Assembly: GCF_016862795.1 (NCBI RefSeq) | Contig: NZ_BONQ01000084.1 | Coordinates: 49,936-113,935, forward strand | From: Dactylosporangium siamense | GTDB lineage: Bacteria; Actinomycetota; Actinomycetes; Mycobacteriales; Micromonosporaceae | Length of the DNA: 64,000 nt | Direction: 5' to 3' | Shown here: in pieces, positions 25,270 to 34,169 of the stretch | Layout: each line of letters opens with the position of its first letter | Position numbering within the stretch: position 1 is the stretch's first letter | Notes under the pieces: model-generated | Database searches by the model: none | Told to the model about the DNA's origin: nothing | Seen by the model: only the letters and a program-made list of their open reading frames with translations | Position numbers and translations under genes: made by a program

Positions 25270-25376
25270 CTTCTTGGCGTGCGTTCCGGTCGTATGGTGC
25301 GAATGTGTCACAACTTGCCGAGTCGACTGTTTGCCCTGCTGGCGGGTGTCTTAGCGTTTGCTGCGAGAAACTTCAC

Positions 25377-25392
25377 GTTACTCGCGGGTAAC
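25377..25392. promoter_or_regulatory. Palindromic operator upstream of the EtfD-like gene
   Basis: GTTAC-TCGCGG-GTAAC is a 5-bp inverted repeat that, read as TTACT-CGCG-GGTAA, matches the TTACT-N4-AGTAA form found upstream of the FadE5-like and hemolysin-III genes with one mismatch. It lies 50 bases before the start codon. Confidence 0.5.
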
Positions 25393-25441
25393 GAGGGGGA
25401 CTAAGGTCCTTCCAAGGACCAGCAGCGTTGGAGGCATCGGC

Positions 25442-27589
25442 ATGGGCCCAGTGCAGATCATCGCGACGAGCGTCGCGGCGGCTATCACCGTCGTCGCCAC
25501 CGTGCTCGTTGTGCGCACCGTGCGGCGCATGATCTCCGTGGTGCGGCTCGGCCAGCCCGATCCCGACCGCGGCGGCTCCCGTGGCCTGCGCCTCAAGACG
25601 ATGCTCACCGAGACCCTGGGTCACACCAGGATGCTGCGCTGGACCGTCGTCGGCGCCGCGCACTGGTTCGTCATGATCGCGTTCATCGCGCTGTCGTCGC
25701 TGGTGCTCGAGGCCTACTTCGAGGTCGCCGTGCCCGACCACGGCCTGCCGCTGATCGGTTCCTGGAACGTCTACGGCCTGGTCACCGAGTGGATCGGCGT
25801 GCTCGGCTTCATCGGCATCCTGGTCCTGATCGGCATCCGGCTGCGCAACCTGCCCGGCAACCCGAACCGGCGCTCCCGGTTCGCCGGCTCGACGATGTGG
25901 CAGGCCTACTACGTCGAGTACACGATCCTCGCGGTGCTGCTCTGCGGCTTCTTCATCCGTGGCTTCAAGGCCGCCAACGACACGCTCGAGTGGCCGGTGT
26001 GGGCCGCGCCGGTCAGCCACGGGCTCGGGGCCGTGCTGCCCGCCAGCGCCGCCGCGGTCAGCCTCATCGCCATGGCGAAGATCATTGTCTCGATGACCTG
26101 GGTCATCGTGATCGCCAGCAACATCACGATGGGCGTCGCCTGGCACCGCTTCCTGGCATTCTTCAACATCTACTTCAAGCGCAACCCGGGCCGCGCCGGC
26201 TCCGGCCTCGGCGGGCTCCGGCCGATGATGAGCGAGGGCAAGCCGCTCGACTTCGAGGAGGCCGACCCGGAGAAGGACCAGTTCGGCGTCGCGCAGGTCG
26301 AGCAGTTCACGTGGAAGGGCATGCTCGACTTCTCCACCTGCACCGAGTGCGGGCGGTGCCAGTCGCAGTGCCCGGCCTGGAACACCGGCAAGCCGCTCTC
26401 CCCGAAGCTGCTGATCCTCAGCCTGCGCGACCACGCCTACGCGAAGGCGCCCTACCTGCTGGCCGGCGGTTCGTCGGCGAGCGAGGAGGCCCTGGCCAAG
26501 GTCGACGTCCTCGCCCTCGCGGAGAAGGACCGGCCGCTGATCGGCGGCGTCGACGAGCTCGGCGTGATCGACCCGGACGTGCTGTGGTCGTGCACCACCT
26601 GCGGCGCCTGCGTCGAGCAGTGCCCGGTCGACATCGAACACGTCGACCACATCGTCGACATGCGGCGCTACCAGGTGCTCATCGAGTCGAACTTCCCGAC
26701 CGAGGCGGGCGTCATGCTCCGCAACCTCGAGAACAAGGGCAACCCGTGGGGTGCCGCCCAGTCGACCCGCGACGACTGGACCAAGGGCCTGGACTTCGCG
26801 GTGCCCAACGTCGCCGACGGTGGCGACTTCGAATACCTGTTCTGGGTCGGCTGCGCCGGCGCCTTCGAAGACCGCGCGAAGAAGACGACCCGCGCCGTCG
26901 CCACCCTGCTCAACGAGGCGGGCGTGTCGTTCGCGATCCTCGGCCAGGGCGAGACCTGCACCGGCGACCCGGCCCGCCGCATCGGCAACGAGTTCGTCTT
27001 CCAGATGCTCGCGCAGCAGAACGTCGAGACCCTCAACGAGGCCGGCGTCAAGAAGATCGTCGCGACCTGCCCGCACTGCTTCAACACCCTCGCCAACGAG
27101 TACGGCCAGCTCGGCGGTCACTTCGAGGTCATCCACCACACGCAGCTCCTCGCCCAGCTGGTCTCCGCCGGCAAGCTGACGCCGGTGCAGCCGCTCGACG
27201 GCGCCATCACCTACCACGACCCGTGCTACCTGGGCCGCCACAACCGGGTCTTCGCGCCGCCGCGCGAGGTGCTCGGCGCGGTCGCCTCCTCGTCGCCGTC
27301 CGACGACGCGGGCCTGGTCGAGATGGACCGCTTCGCGGAGCGTTCGTTCTGCTGTGGCGCCGGCGGCGCGCGCATGTGGATGGAGGAGCGCATCGGCAAG
27401 CGCATCAACGTCGAGCGCGTCGAGGAGGCGCTGTCGACCGGTGCGAAGACCGTCGCGGTGTCGTGCCCGTTCTGCCTGACGATGCTCGGCGACGGTGTCA
27501 CCGGCAAGAAGGCGGCCGGTGCGGCGCCGGACGACGTCGAGGTCGTGGACGTGGCGTCGGTGTTGCTGCGGTCGCTGTCGTCGTCATGA
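25442..27589 (+). CDS. etfD: EtfD-like membrane Fe-S oxidoreductase (heterodisulfide-reductase-related)
   Basis: The 715-residue protein has an N-terminal membrane part with about five helices resembling the NarI/HdrE cytochrome subunit (WFVMIAFIALSSLVLEAYF, VLGFIGILVLIGI and others). Next come two 4Fe-4S motifs (CTECGRCQSQCP and CTTCGACVEQCPVD), then two CCG cysteine-rich modules ending CPHCFNTL and FCCGAGGARMWMEE..CPFCLTM. M. tuberculosis Rv0338c, of this architecture, is EtfD, which passes electrons from EtfBA to quinone in beta-oxidation. The name is by architecture. The start is ATG 25442 after GGAGG. A shared operator links it to the FadE5-like gene. Confidence 0.82.
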   Translation: MGPVQIIATSVAAAITVVATVLVVRTVRRMISVVRLGQPDPDRGGSRGLRLKTMLTETLGHTRMLRWTVVGAAHWFVMIAFIALSSLVLEAYFEVAVPDHGLPLIGSWNVYGLVTEWIGVLGFIGILVLIGIRLRNLPGNPNRRSRFAGSTMWQAYYVEYTILAVLLCGFFIRGFKAANDTLEWPVWAAPVSHGLGAVLPASAAAVSLIAMAKIIVSMTWVIVIASNITMGVAWHRFLAFFNIYFKRNPGRAGSGLGGLRPMMSEGKPLDFEEADPEKDQFGVAQVEQFTWKGMLDFSTCTECGRCQSQCPAWNTGKPLSPKLLILSLRDHAYAKAPYLLAGGSSASEEALAKVDVLALAEKDRPLIGGVDELGVIDPDVLWSCTTCGACVEQCPVDIEHVDHIVDMRRYQVLIESNFPTEAGVMLRNLENKGNPWGAAQSTRDDWTKGLDFAVPNVADGGDFEYLFWVGCAGAFEDRAKKTTRAVATLLNEAGVSFAILGQGETCTGDPARRIGNEFVFQMLAQQNVETLNEAGVKKIVATCPHCFNTLANEYGQLGGHFEVIHHTQLLAQLVSAGKLTPVQPLDGAITYHDPCYLGRHNRVFAPPREVLGAVASSSPSDDAGLVEMDRFAERSFCCGAGGARMWMEERIGKRINVERVEEALSTGAKTVAVSCPFCLTMLGDGVTGKKAAGAAPDDVEVVDVASVLLRSLSSS

Positions 27590-27636
27590 CTTCTATGGAC
27601 AAAACGGACTTTTAACGGTACTTTCAGGCGTCGGAG

Positions 27637-27870
27637 TCAGCGCTGCCCGATGACGTTCATCGCCATCGCGAGCGCTACCAGTACCGCCGCCGCCGTCGCA
27701 ATCACACGGAGGCCTTTGAGGCTCTCGGACCATGCGGCCTTCCGCGCCGATGGCACGAGCGCCTTGGTGCGGCTGTAGTCCAGCCTGGCCCGTCTGGCCT
27801 TGGTGTTCGCGCTGCCGGCGGCGAACCCGGCGATGACCGCTACGCAGACACCGATCAGTGCCGCTCCCAT
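27637..27870 (-). CDS. Small two-helix membrane protein
   Basis: The 77-residue protein has two hydrophobic segments (LIGVCVAVIAGFAAGSA and VIATAAAVLVALAMAMNVIG) around a basic loop with YSRTKALVPSARKA. ATG 27870 has GAGGAGG four bases upstream on the coding strand, a nearly ideal ribosome site, which supports it as real. It is convergent with the oxidoreductase gene, 47 bases away. Family not recognised. Confidence 0.66.
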   Translation of the reverse strand: MGAALIGVCVAVIAGFAAGSANTKARRARLDYSRTKALVPSARKAAWSESLKGLRVIATAAAVLVALAMAMNVIGQR

Positions 27871-28039
27871 GTCGCCTCCTCATGTCGTTTCCACAGCATC
27901 CGCGCTGCCCGGGAAGGCGAGAAGTCCCCGAAAGAGGGAGGGTGATCTACGCCTCTCGATGCGGTGCCAGCCGCCGTCAGCGGTCCATGGGTTCACGTGG
28001 AACAATCGGCTGTCACCTTGAAGGGATCGTCGCGCGCGC

Positions 28040-29368
28040 GTGTTCACCACCCTGTTGCCCCTGTTGGCCTTCGCGCTGCTCACCGCGGCGAATGCGGGCT
28101 TCGTCGCGGCCGAGTTCGCCCTGGTCACAGTCGACCGGGCGGAGATCGAGCAGCAGGCCAGCGGGGGTGACCGCAAGGCGCGGACCGTCCGGCTCGCCCT
28201 GCGGGAGCTGTCGTTTCAGCTGTCCGGCGCGCAGCTCGGCATCACGATCACCGCGCTGCTCGCGGGCTACCTCGCCGAGCCGGCCCTGGCGCACATCTTC
28301 GAGCCGGTGTTCAAACCGGTGTTCGGCACCATGACCAAGGGCGCCGCGCACGTCGCCGCGCTGGTCCTGGCCACGCTGCTGTCGATGCTGTTCGGCGAGC
28401 TCGTCCCGAAGAACGCCGCGCTCGCCAAGCCGATGCCGGTCGCCCGCGCGACCGCCGGCCCGCAGCGCATGTTCTCCAAGCTGTTCTCGTGGCTGATCCG
28501 GCTGCTCAACGACTCCGCCAACTGGATCGTGCGCAGGTTCGGCGTCGAGCCGCAGGAGGAGCTGGCCAGCGCCCGGTCGCCGGAGGAGCTCGGCCTGCTC
28601 GCGGCGATCTCGGCCCGGGCCGGCGCCCTGCCGCGCGAGACCGCGGTGCTGTTGCAGCGCACCATCCGCTTCGGCGACAAGCGGGCCGCCGAGGCGATGA
28701 CCCCGCGGGTCGACGTCATCTCGCTGCGCGCCGACGCCACCGTCGCCGATCTGCTGGCCACGTCGGTGCAGACCGGATACAGCCGCTTCCCGATCTACGT
28801 GCAGACGCTGGACCAGGTCACCGGCGTCGTGACGGTCACCGACGCGCTCGGGGTGCCCCCGGTGCGCCGGCCCACCACCAGGGTCGGCGCGGTCGCCCGG
28901 GAGCCGGTGTTCGTGCCGGAGAGCCTCGACCTCGACGGTGTCCTCCAGGCACTGCGCCGCAGCGGCTCCGACTTCGCGATCGTCGTGGACGAATACGGCG
29001 GCACCGACGGCGTCGTCACCGTCGAGGACCTGGTGGAGGAGCTGGTCGGCGAGATCGTCGACGAGCACGACATCGAGGAGGAGCCGACCACCGCGCACGG
29101 CATGCCTGACCTGACCGCCCCCGGCGATGAGCTCACCATGCTCGTCGACGGCGTGCTGCGGGAGGACGAGCTGGCCGAGGTGACCGGCTTCCGGATGCCC
29201 GAAGGACCCTACGAGACGCTTGCCGGCTTCCTGATGGCCCGCCTGGGCCGGATCCCGGCCGTCGGGGAGACGTGGAAAGAGGACGGCTGGGAGTTCACCG
29301 TGGTCGAGGTCGAGAAGCGCCGTATCGAGCAGGTCCGCGTCGTGCGCCCGGAGCCCTTCGATGAGTGA
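28040..29368 (+). CDS. CNNM/CorC-type transporter-like protein (hemolysin C family)
   Basis: The 442-residue protein has the CNNM/DUF21 membrane domain (NAGFVAAEFALVTVDRAEIE, QLGITITALLAGYLAEP and MLFGELVPKNAAL), a pair of CBS domains (EAMTPRVDVISL and VVDEYGGTDGVVTVEDLVEELVGEI) and a CorC/HlyC C-terminal domain. Family members mediate or regulate Mg2+/Co2+ flux. GTG 28040 is the start in this frame; only a weak AAGGGA lies upstream. The next gene, a paralogue lacking the third domain, starts inside its last codons. Confidence 0.88.
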   Translation: MFTTLLPLLAFALLTAANAGFVAAEFALVTVDRAEIEQQASGGDRKARTVRLALRELSFQLSGAQLGITITALLAGYLAEPALAHIFEPVFKPVFGTMTKGAAHVAALVLATLLSMLFGELVPKNAALAKPMPVARATAGPQRMFSKLFSWLIRLLNDSANWIVRRFGVEPQEELASARSPEELGLLAAISARAGALPRETAVLLQRTIRFGDKRAAEAMTPRVDVISLRADATVADLLATSVQTGYSRFPIYVQTLDQVTGVVTVTDALGVPPVRRPTTRVGAVAREPVFVPESLDLDGVLQALRRSGSDFAIVVDEYGGTDGVVTVEDLVEELVGEIVDEHDIEEEPTTAHGMPDLTAPGDELTMLVDGVLREDELAEVTGFRMPEGPYETLAGFLMARLGRIPAVGETWKEDGWEFTVVEVEKRRIEQVRVVRPEPFDE

Positions 29369-30377
29369 CCTGCTGATCACCGTCGCGCTGTTGCTGAGCA
29401 ACGGCTTCTTCGTCGCCAGCGAGTTCGCGCTGATCGCGTCGCGGCGCACCGTGATCGAGCCGATGGCCGCCACGTCCCGCCGGGCCCGCACCGCGCTGCG
29501 GGCGATGAACGAGATCCCGCTGATGATCGCGGGTGCCCAGCTCGGCGTCACGATCTGCTCCCTCGGCCTGGGCGCGCTGGCCGAGCCCGCGCTCGCGCAC
29601 GGGCTTCAGGGGCCATTCCACGCGCTGCACGTGCCGGAGCAGCTGATCCATCCGGTGGCGTTCATCCTGGCGCTCGGCGTGGTCGTGTTCGCGCACACCG
29701 TCATCGGTGAGATGGTCCCGAAGAACCTGACCCTGGCCTCGCCGGAGAAGGCGGTGCTCTGGCTGGGCCCGCCGATGCTCGCGTTCTGCATGGCGCTGAA
29801 GCCGGTCCTGGTCGCCATGAAATGGGCGTCCCGCACGATCCTGTCGCTGTGGCGGATCGAGGCGACCGGCTCGGTCAAGACCGTCTTCACCGCCGAGGAG
29901 CTCGCCGGGCTCGCTGCCCAGGCCACCACGGAGGGGCTGCTCGCGCCCGAGGAGCACGCCCGCATCACCGGCGCCCTCGCGCTGAGCCGGCGCACCGCCC
30001 GGGACGCGCTGCGCCTCTGGTCCGAGATCACCACGGTGGCGGAGGACGTCTCGCCGGCCTCGCTCGAGGTCCTCGCGACCCGCACCAACCGGTCCCGGTT
30101 TCCCGTCGTGGAGCGCTCGTCCCGGCGCGTGCTGGGCTTCGTCCACGTGAAGGACGTCATCGGGTTCGTCGGCCCGCAGCGGCGCGCCCCGATCCCGCTC
30201 GACCTGATCCGCCCGCTCGGCATCGTGCCGCCGACGCGGACCCTTGCCGAGCTGCTGCTGGCGATGCGCCGCGAGCGGCAGCACATCGTGCTCGTCAGCG
30301 ACGGCCGGGTGCCGATCGGCGTGGTCACGCTGGACGACGTGCTCACCGCGGTCGTCGGGCAGCCGGTCTCGCTCTAA
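29361..30377 (+). CDS. CNNM-domain and CBS protein, paralogue of the upstream gene
   Basis: The 338-residue protein has the DUF21/CNNM membrane domain (LLSNGFFVASEFALIASRRTVIE, GAQLGVTICSLGLGALAEPA and GEMVPKNLTLA) and CBS-like repeats ending VLVSDGRVPIGVVTLDDVL, but no CorC C-terminal domain. Overlap of 8 bases with the upstream gene implies translational coupling and probably a heteromeric complex. Tandem CNNM pairs of this kind are common in actinobacteria. Role inferred: divalent cation handling. Confidence 0.86.
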   Translation: MSDLLITVALLLSNGFFVASEFALIASRRTVIEPMAATSRRARTALRAMNEIPLMIAGAQLGVTICSLGLGALAEPALAHGLQGPFHALHVPEQLIHPVAFILALGVVVFAHTVIGEMVPKNLTLASPEKAVLWLGPPMLAFCMALKPVLVAMKWASRTILSLWRIEATGSVKTVFTAEELAGLAAQATTEGLLAPEEHARITGALALSRRTARDALRLWSEITTVAEDVSPASLEVLATRTNRSRFPVVERSSRRVLGFVHVKDVIGFVGPQRRAPIPLDLIRPLGIVPPTRTLAELLLAMRRERQHIVLVSDGRVPIGVVTLDDVLTAVVGQPVSL

Positions 30378-30438
30378 CGTGTGGTTCCGCTGCGGTGCGC
30401 CGGCTCTTGGTGTCCGTTCCTCGGCATAATGTCCGGCT

Positions 30439-31287
30439 ATGCGTACGTGGCCCCGCCGGCGACGGCTCATGATTCTTGTTGCGCTCGCATCGGTGGTCGC
30501 GGTTCTTTTCGCGCTCGCGCTTCGCGGGGGCCCTTCGGGGCAGGCTGAGTCTCTGCCGTCCGCCCCGGCCTCCTCGCCGCCGCCGTCTCCTGCCGCCCCT
30601 GGGGTCGAGGCCGTGCATCCGTCCGCCCCACCGCCCGTGACGCATGCGGTGCCCGGTGTGCGGTACACCTTCGACGGCGGGATCGCCGGGCAGGTCCAGG
30701 ACGGCTCGGGCCGGCTGCCGCTGCGGGTCCGCAAGTCCGGCGGCGAGCTGTCCACCGTGCCGCACGGCGCCGGACTGGCGGTCCGATTCCCGCAGCGGTG
30801 TGAGCATTACGGTGCGGAGAGTTGTGCGCGTGCCATCCTGCAGAGCGGCCCGGCGGAATTTCTCAATCCGGGCCAGGGTGCGTTCACCTATGGCGCGAGT
30901 GTGCTCGTCACGCCCGATGAGACTTCCAAGGGCGCCAATGTCATCCAAAAAGGGTTCTCGGTCGGTGACAGTCAGTTCAAGTTGCAGGTGGACGGTGCCG
31001 CCGGACATCCGAGTTGTGTGATTGTCGGCACTGCCGGACCTGCCATTTACGTAGCTCTCGCATCGCTGACGGTGGCCGACGGGCGGTGGCACCGGGTGGA
31101 GTGTTCGCGCAGTGACGCCCTGCTCACGGTGGCTGTGGACGGCAAGCTCAAGGGGCGATCGGCAATTCCTTCGTCACTGTCCATAGTGAACGCGGATCCG
31201 CTCTGTATTGGCGGCAAGGGGACCAGCGCGAACAACGATCAGTTCGCCGGCGCAATTGATGACGTGTTCGTCACTTTACCCTCGTGA
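30439..31287 (+). CDS. Membrane-anchored or secreted LamG/concanavalin-like protein
   Basis: The 282-residue protein has a basic N-terminus and hydrophobic segment (MILVALASVVAVLFALAL) acting as a signal or anchor, a Pro/Ser/Ala-rich linker (about 35-70), then a jelly-roll region with LamG features: YTFDGGIAGQVQDGSG, FTYGASVLVTPDETSKGANVIQKG, DGRWHRVECSRSDALLTVAVDGK and FAGAIDDVFVT. Such modules bind carbohydrates or proteins outside the cell. No catalytic residues are apparent. CATAAT at 30425-30430 sits just upstream of ATG 30439 with no Shine-Dalgarno, suggesting leaderless expression. Confidence 0.72.
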   Translation: MRTWPRRRRLMILVALASVVAVLFALALRGGPSGQAESLPSAPASSPPPSPAAPGVEAVHPSAPPPVTHAVPGVRYTFDGGIAGQVQDGSGRLPLRVRKSGGELSTVPHGAGLAVRFPQRCEHYGAESCARAILQSGPAEFLNPGQGAFTYGASVLVTPDETSKGANVIQKGFSVGDSQFKLQVDGAAGHPSCVIVGTAGPAIYVALASLTVADGRWHRVECSRSDALLTVAVDGKLKGRSAIPSSLSIVNADPLCIGGKGTSANNDQFAGAIDDVFVTLPS

Positions 31288-31402
31288 CTTTTCGCCCAAT
31301 TCGGACAACAATCGTTCGTTGACTTGCCGGTTGGGAGCGCTCGCCATACCGTAATTTCCGGTCGGATGGATGTCCGCGCCCAGCACGGGTGCGCCAGACG
31401 GC

Positions 31403-31521
31403 ACCGCCGAGTCGAATTTTTTGAGCCGGGGACCCAACTGCGCCATCGGGGTGAATCCGCGACCAGGTCGCGGTAGGACGACCTTCTCCGTCCGAACCCG
31501 TCAGCTAACCCGGTAGGCGGC
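31403..31521 (+). ncRNA. c-di-AMP riboswitch (ydaO/yuaA type)
   Basis: The leader before the NlpC/P60 gene contains the conserved ydaO blocks in order: GCCGGGGACCCAA (near 31425), GGGGTGAATCCGC (31448-31460), GGTAGG (31472-31477) and CCGAACCCGTCAGCTAACC (from about 31492), closing with GGTAGGCGG. CCGCC at 31404-31408 can pair with GGCGG at 31516-31520 as P1. This class binds cyclic di-AMP and, in actinobacteria, usually precedes cell-wall hydrolase genes, exactly as here. Ligand binding normally lowers expression. Confidence 0.9.
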
Positions 31522-31527
31522 TGGAAG

Positions 31528-31541
31528 AAGGAGCCTCTCCT
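31528..31541 (+). promoter_or_regulatory. Shine-Dalgarno-sequestering hairpin after the riboswitch
   Basis: AGGAG (31529-31533) can pair fully with CTCCT (31537-31541) across a CCT loop. The AAGGAG is the only ribosome site for GTG 31544, so this small stem is a candidate expression platform controlling translation. Confidence 0.45.
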
Positions 31542-31543
31542 CC

Positions 31544-32521
31544 GTGGAGACCCATACGAGGCGTTTGTTGCGACTCGTCGTTGCCACGCTCAGCGGTCTG
31601 TCGCTCGCCGTCGGGATCACCGGTGCCGCCCACGCGGAGCCGACCCCGGCCGAGCTCGAAGCGCAGATCGACAAGAAGTGGAACGAAGTCGAGCCCATCA
31701 TCGAGCAGCACAACCAGCTCAAGGGCGAGCTGAAGGCCAACCTGGCCAAGCAGGCCCAGCTGAAGAACCAGATCGACCCGCTGCAGGCGCAGGTCGACAC
31801 GGCGCTGATGCGGGTGAGCGCGTTCTCGGTGCTGCAGTACAAGACCGGCCGCGTCTCCACCTTCAACGCCCTCATGACCACCGGCTCGCCGGACACGTTC
31901 GCCGAGCAGTTGGTCATGCTCAACATGATCGCCAAGGACGAGGCCGCCGGCATCAAGGACGTCCTGGACAGCAAGAAGGTCCTGGACGAGCAGAAGAAGC
32001 CGCTCGACGAGCTGATCGCCACCCAGAAGGCCGCCGAGGCCGAGATGGCGGCCAAGGAAACGACGATCAACGCCGAGATCAAGACGCTCAACGACCTGCG
32101 CACCAAGGCGTACGGAACCAGCGGCGCCACCGGCGAGCTGCGCCCCGTCGCCTGCCCGGTCGAATACTCCGGCGGCGACGCCGCGAAGGCCGCACAGGTC
32201 GCCTGCCAGCAGATCGGCAAGAAGTACGTGTGGGCGGCCGAAGGCCCCAACACCTTCGACTGCTCCGGGCTGACGCTCTACGCCTGGAAGCAGGCCGGCC
32301 ACACGCTGCGGCACTACACCAAGTGGCAGTACTCGGACACGAAGCGCGTCTCACGCGCCGACCTGAAGGCCGGTGACCTGGTCTTCTTCTACAGCGACCT
32401 GCACCACGTCGGTCTCTACGTCGGCGGAGGCTGGATGGTCCACGCACCGACCTCCGGCGACGTGGTCAGGATGAAGAAGATCGACTCCGCACCGATCGCG
32501 GGGTACGGCCGGGTGGCGTGA
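31544..32521 (+). CDS. Secreted NlpC/P60 peptidoglycan endopeptidase
   Basis: The 325-residue protein has a signal peptide (LLRLVVATLSGLSLAVGITGAAHA), a long coiled-coil domain (about 35-190; ELEAQIDKKWNEVEPIIEQ onward) and a C-terminal NlpC/P60 domain with catalytic Cys in TFDCSGLT, His in LHHVGLYVG and the later HAPTSGD. This is the RipA-like layout: the coiled coil gates the active site and the enzyme cleaves D-Glu-diaminopimelate bonds in stem peptides during cell separation. Expression is likely under the c-di-AMP riboswitch just upstream. Confidence 0.92.
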   Translation: METHTRRLLRLVVATLSGLSLAVGITGAAHAEPTPAELEAQIDKKWNEVEPIIEQHNQLKGELKANLAKQAQLKNQIDPLQAQVDTALMRVSAFSVLQYKTGRVSTFNALMTTGSPDTFAEQLVMLNMIAKDEAAGIKDVLDSKKVLDEQKKPLDELIATQKAAEAEMAAKETTINAEIKTLNDLRTKAYGTSGATGELRPVACPVEYSGGDAAKAAQVACQQIGKKYVWAAEGPNTFDCSGLTLYAWKQAGHTLRHYTKWQYSDTKRVSRADLKAGDLVFFYSDLHHVGLYVGGGWMVHAPTSGDVVRMKKIDSAPIAGYGRVA

Positions 32522-32530
32522 CGCCCGTGC

Positions 32531-33112
32531 TCATGTCGCGGTGGGCCAGGTCCGCCAGTTCTGGTAGGACCGGCTCGCCGTCGGGCCGCGCTGTCCCTGA
32601 TACCGGGAGCCGTACACCGCGGCCCCGTACGGGTGCTCCGACGGGCTCGACAGCCGGAAGATGCACAGCTGCCCGATCTTCATGCCCGGCCAGAGCATGA
32701 TCGGCAGGTTGGCCACGTTGGACAGCTCGAGCGTCACGTGCCCGGAGAACCCCGGGTCGATGAACCCCGCGGTCGAGTGCGTCAGCAACCCGAGTCGCCC
32801 GAGGCTGGACTTGCCCTCCAGCCGGCCGGCCAGCTGATCGCCGAGGCTGATCACTTCGAGCGTCGAGGCGAGCACGAACTCGCCCGGGTGCAGCACGAAC
32901 GGCTGACCGTCCTCGACCTCCACCATCGCGGTGAGATCGTCCTGCTGCGTCGCCGGATCGATGTGGGTGTACAGGTGGTTGTTGAACACCCGGAACCACC
33001 GGTCGAGCCGCACGTCAATGCTCGACGGCTGAACCAGGTCCTTCTCGAACGGCTCCAGCCGCAACTGGCCGTCGGCGAGTTCTTTGGTCAGGTCACGATC
33101 GGAGAGCAGCAC
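32531..33112 (-). CDS. dcd: dCTP deaminase
   Basis: The 193-residue protein is a full-length Dcd: [12 protein letters not shown] start, [28 protein letters not shown], the catalytic region [13 protein letters not shown] (with the key Glu later in the fold), [19 protein letters not shown] and [12 protein letters not shown]. It deaminates dCTP toward dUTP, or in the bifunctional actinobacterial form to dUMP, supplying thymidylate precursors. GTG 33112 is the start. It converges with the NlpC gene, 9 bases apart, and is followed upstream by the MarR gene in the same direction. Confidence 0.95.
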   Translation of the reverse strand: MLLSDRDLTKELADGQLRLEPFEKDLVQPSSIDVRLDRWFRVFNNHLYTHIDPATQQDDLTAMVEVEDGQPFVLHPGEFVLASTLEVISLGDQLAGRLEGKSSLGRLGLLTHSTAGFIDPGFSGHVTLELSNVANLPIMLWPGMKIGQLCIFRLSSPSEHPYGAAVYGSRYQGQRGPTASRSYQNWRTWPTAT

Positions 33113-33125
33113 GTCCCTGACCCTA

Positions 33126-33605
33126 TTACGCCGTGCTTCTTGCTTCGTCGGCGGCTTTTGCGGTTGCCTTGTTGACCCTGATCAGCACCCTGGTCGCGGC
33201 GTCCAGTGCCTCGTCGTCGAACTCGTCGAACGCCGCCCGCAGATGCTGCCCCAGCGGCGTGAAGAACGCCTGCGCCAAGGCCCGTGCCGATGGCTGCATT
33301 TCGAGGTGCACCCGACGCCGATCCGCCGTGTCGTGCCGCCGCTCGACATGCCCCGCCCTCGTGAGCCGGTCGAGCAGCGCGGTCGTCGCCGCCGGGCTCA
33401 GCCTGAGCTTCCGGGCGAGCTCGCCCGGCGTGAGGGGCTTGTCCTCCTCGGCCGCCCGCCAGATGTACGCCACCGCGTTGAGATCCGTCCGATGCAGCCC
33501 GTGCGCCCGCGTGAACACCTCGACGAACCGATCCGCCTCGAGGTTGAACGTCCGCAGGAGGTCGATCAACTCACCCGCATCACCCACAACGTCATTGTCC
33601 TCCAT
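33126..33605 (-). CDS. MarR family transcriptional regulator (second copy)
   Basis: The 159-residue winged-helix protein has [21 protein letters not shown], the recognition part [24 protein letters not shown], and a wing [19 protein letters not shown] chose ATG 33605; an in-frame GTG four codons upstream is possible. It is divergent from the PNPOx-fold gene at 33654, and a perfect 16-bp palindrome lies between them (33625-33640), the likely autoregulatory operator. It lies 13 bases before the dcd start on the same strand, though functional linkage to dcd is unlikely. Confidence 0.85.
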   Translation of the reverse strand: MEDNDVVGDAGELIDLLRTFNLEADRFVEVFTRAHGLHRTDLNAVAYIWRAAEEDKPLTPGELARKLRLSPAATTALLDRLTRAGHVERRHDTADRRRVHLEMQPSARALAQAFFTPLGQHLRAAFDEFDDEALDAATRVLIRVNKATAKAADEARSTA

Positions 33606-33624
33606 TCGAGGAATCACACACTCT

Positions 33625-33640
33625 TCGTACACGTGTACGA
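33625..33640. promoter_or_regulatory. Perfect 16-bp palindrome, likely MarR operator
   Basis: TCGTACAC/GTGTACGA is a perfect palindrome between the divergent MarR and PNPOx-fold genes. Its size and position fit binding by a MarR dimer controlling both. Confidence 0.6.
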
Positions 33641-33653
33641 GTAACTTGGAGGC

Positions 33654-34160
33654 ATGGCGACGTGGGCTGAATTCTCCGCGGCCGAGCCCCTCCTGGCGAC
33701 GGCCATCCGCACCTTGATCTGCCAGTACGGGCCCGGCATGGGCTACCTGGCCACCATCCGCCCCGACGGAGGACCCCGCGTCCACCCCGTGATGCCCGTC
33801 ATCACCGACGAGGGCCTCTACTGCTTCATCCTGCCCTCCCCGAAGCGCCACGACCTGGACCGCGACGGCCGCTACGCGCTGCACAGCTTCCCCGCCGAGG
33901 ACACCTCCGACGAGGCATACCTCTCCGGCCGCGCCGCCCCAGTCATGGATCCCCTGGTCGTGGCCTCTCTGGCCCTCCAGATGCGAGCCGCCCAACGGGT
34001 CGACTGGAAGCTCTACGCCCTCACCATCGAGGTAGCGATGATCGTCCAACGCGACTCCCCGCTCACCTCCACGAAGACCCTCTGGCGCGACCGCTTAGCC
34101 CGAGTTCCGCGAGCCCGCCGGAATGGTCCGTGCACGGCGGCCGCGGATTCGGTACAGTAG
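33654..34160 (+). CDS. Pyridoxamine 5'-phosphate oxidase-fold protein
   Basis: The 168-residue protein shows the split-barrel flavin/F420 fold seen in PNPOx-like proteins: GYLATIRPDGGPRVHPVMPVITDEGLYCFI, KRHDLDRDGRYALHSFP and a central beta-rich part. ATG 33654 is preceded by TTGGAGG. It is divergent from a MarR regulator with a shared palindrome, suggesting ligand-induced expression. The last 20 residues (from about VPRARRNG) lie in the promoter region of the tRNA-Gly gene and look unconserved, so the true C-terminus may have been changed. Confidence 0.8.
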   Translation: MATWAEFSAAEPLLATAIRTLICQYGPGMGYLATIRPDGGPRVHPVMPVITDEGLYCFILPSPKRHDLDRDGRYALHSFPAEDTSDEAYLSGRAAPVMDPLVVASLALQMRAAQRVDWKLYALTIEVAMIVQRDSPLTSTKTLWRDRLARVPRARRNGPCTAAADSVQ

Positions 34161-34169
34161 GCGTCGCTC

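Noticed and set aside
25373..27241. 622-codon minus-strand frame opposite the EtfD-like gene
   Set aside because: Same mirror effect; the plus strand has two 4Fe-4S motifs and CCG modules, while the minus frame is low-complexity.
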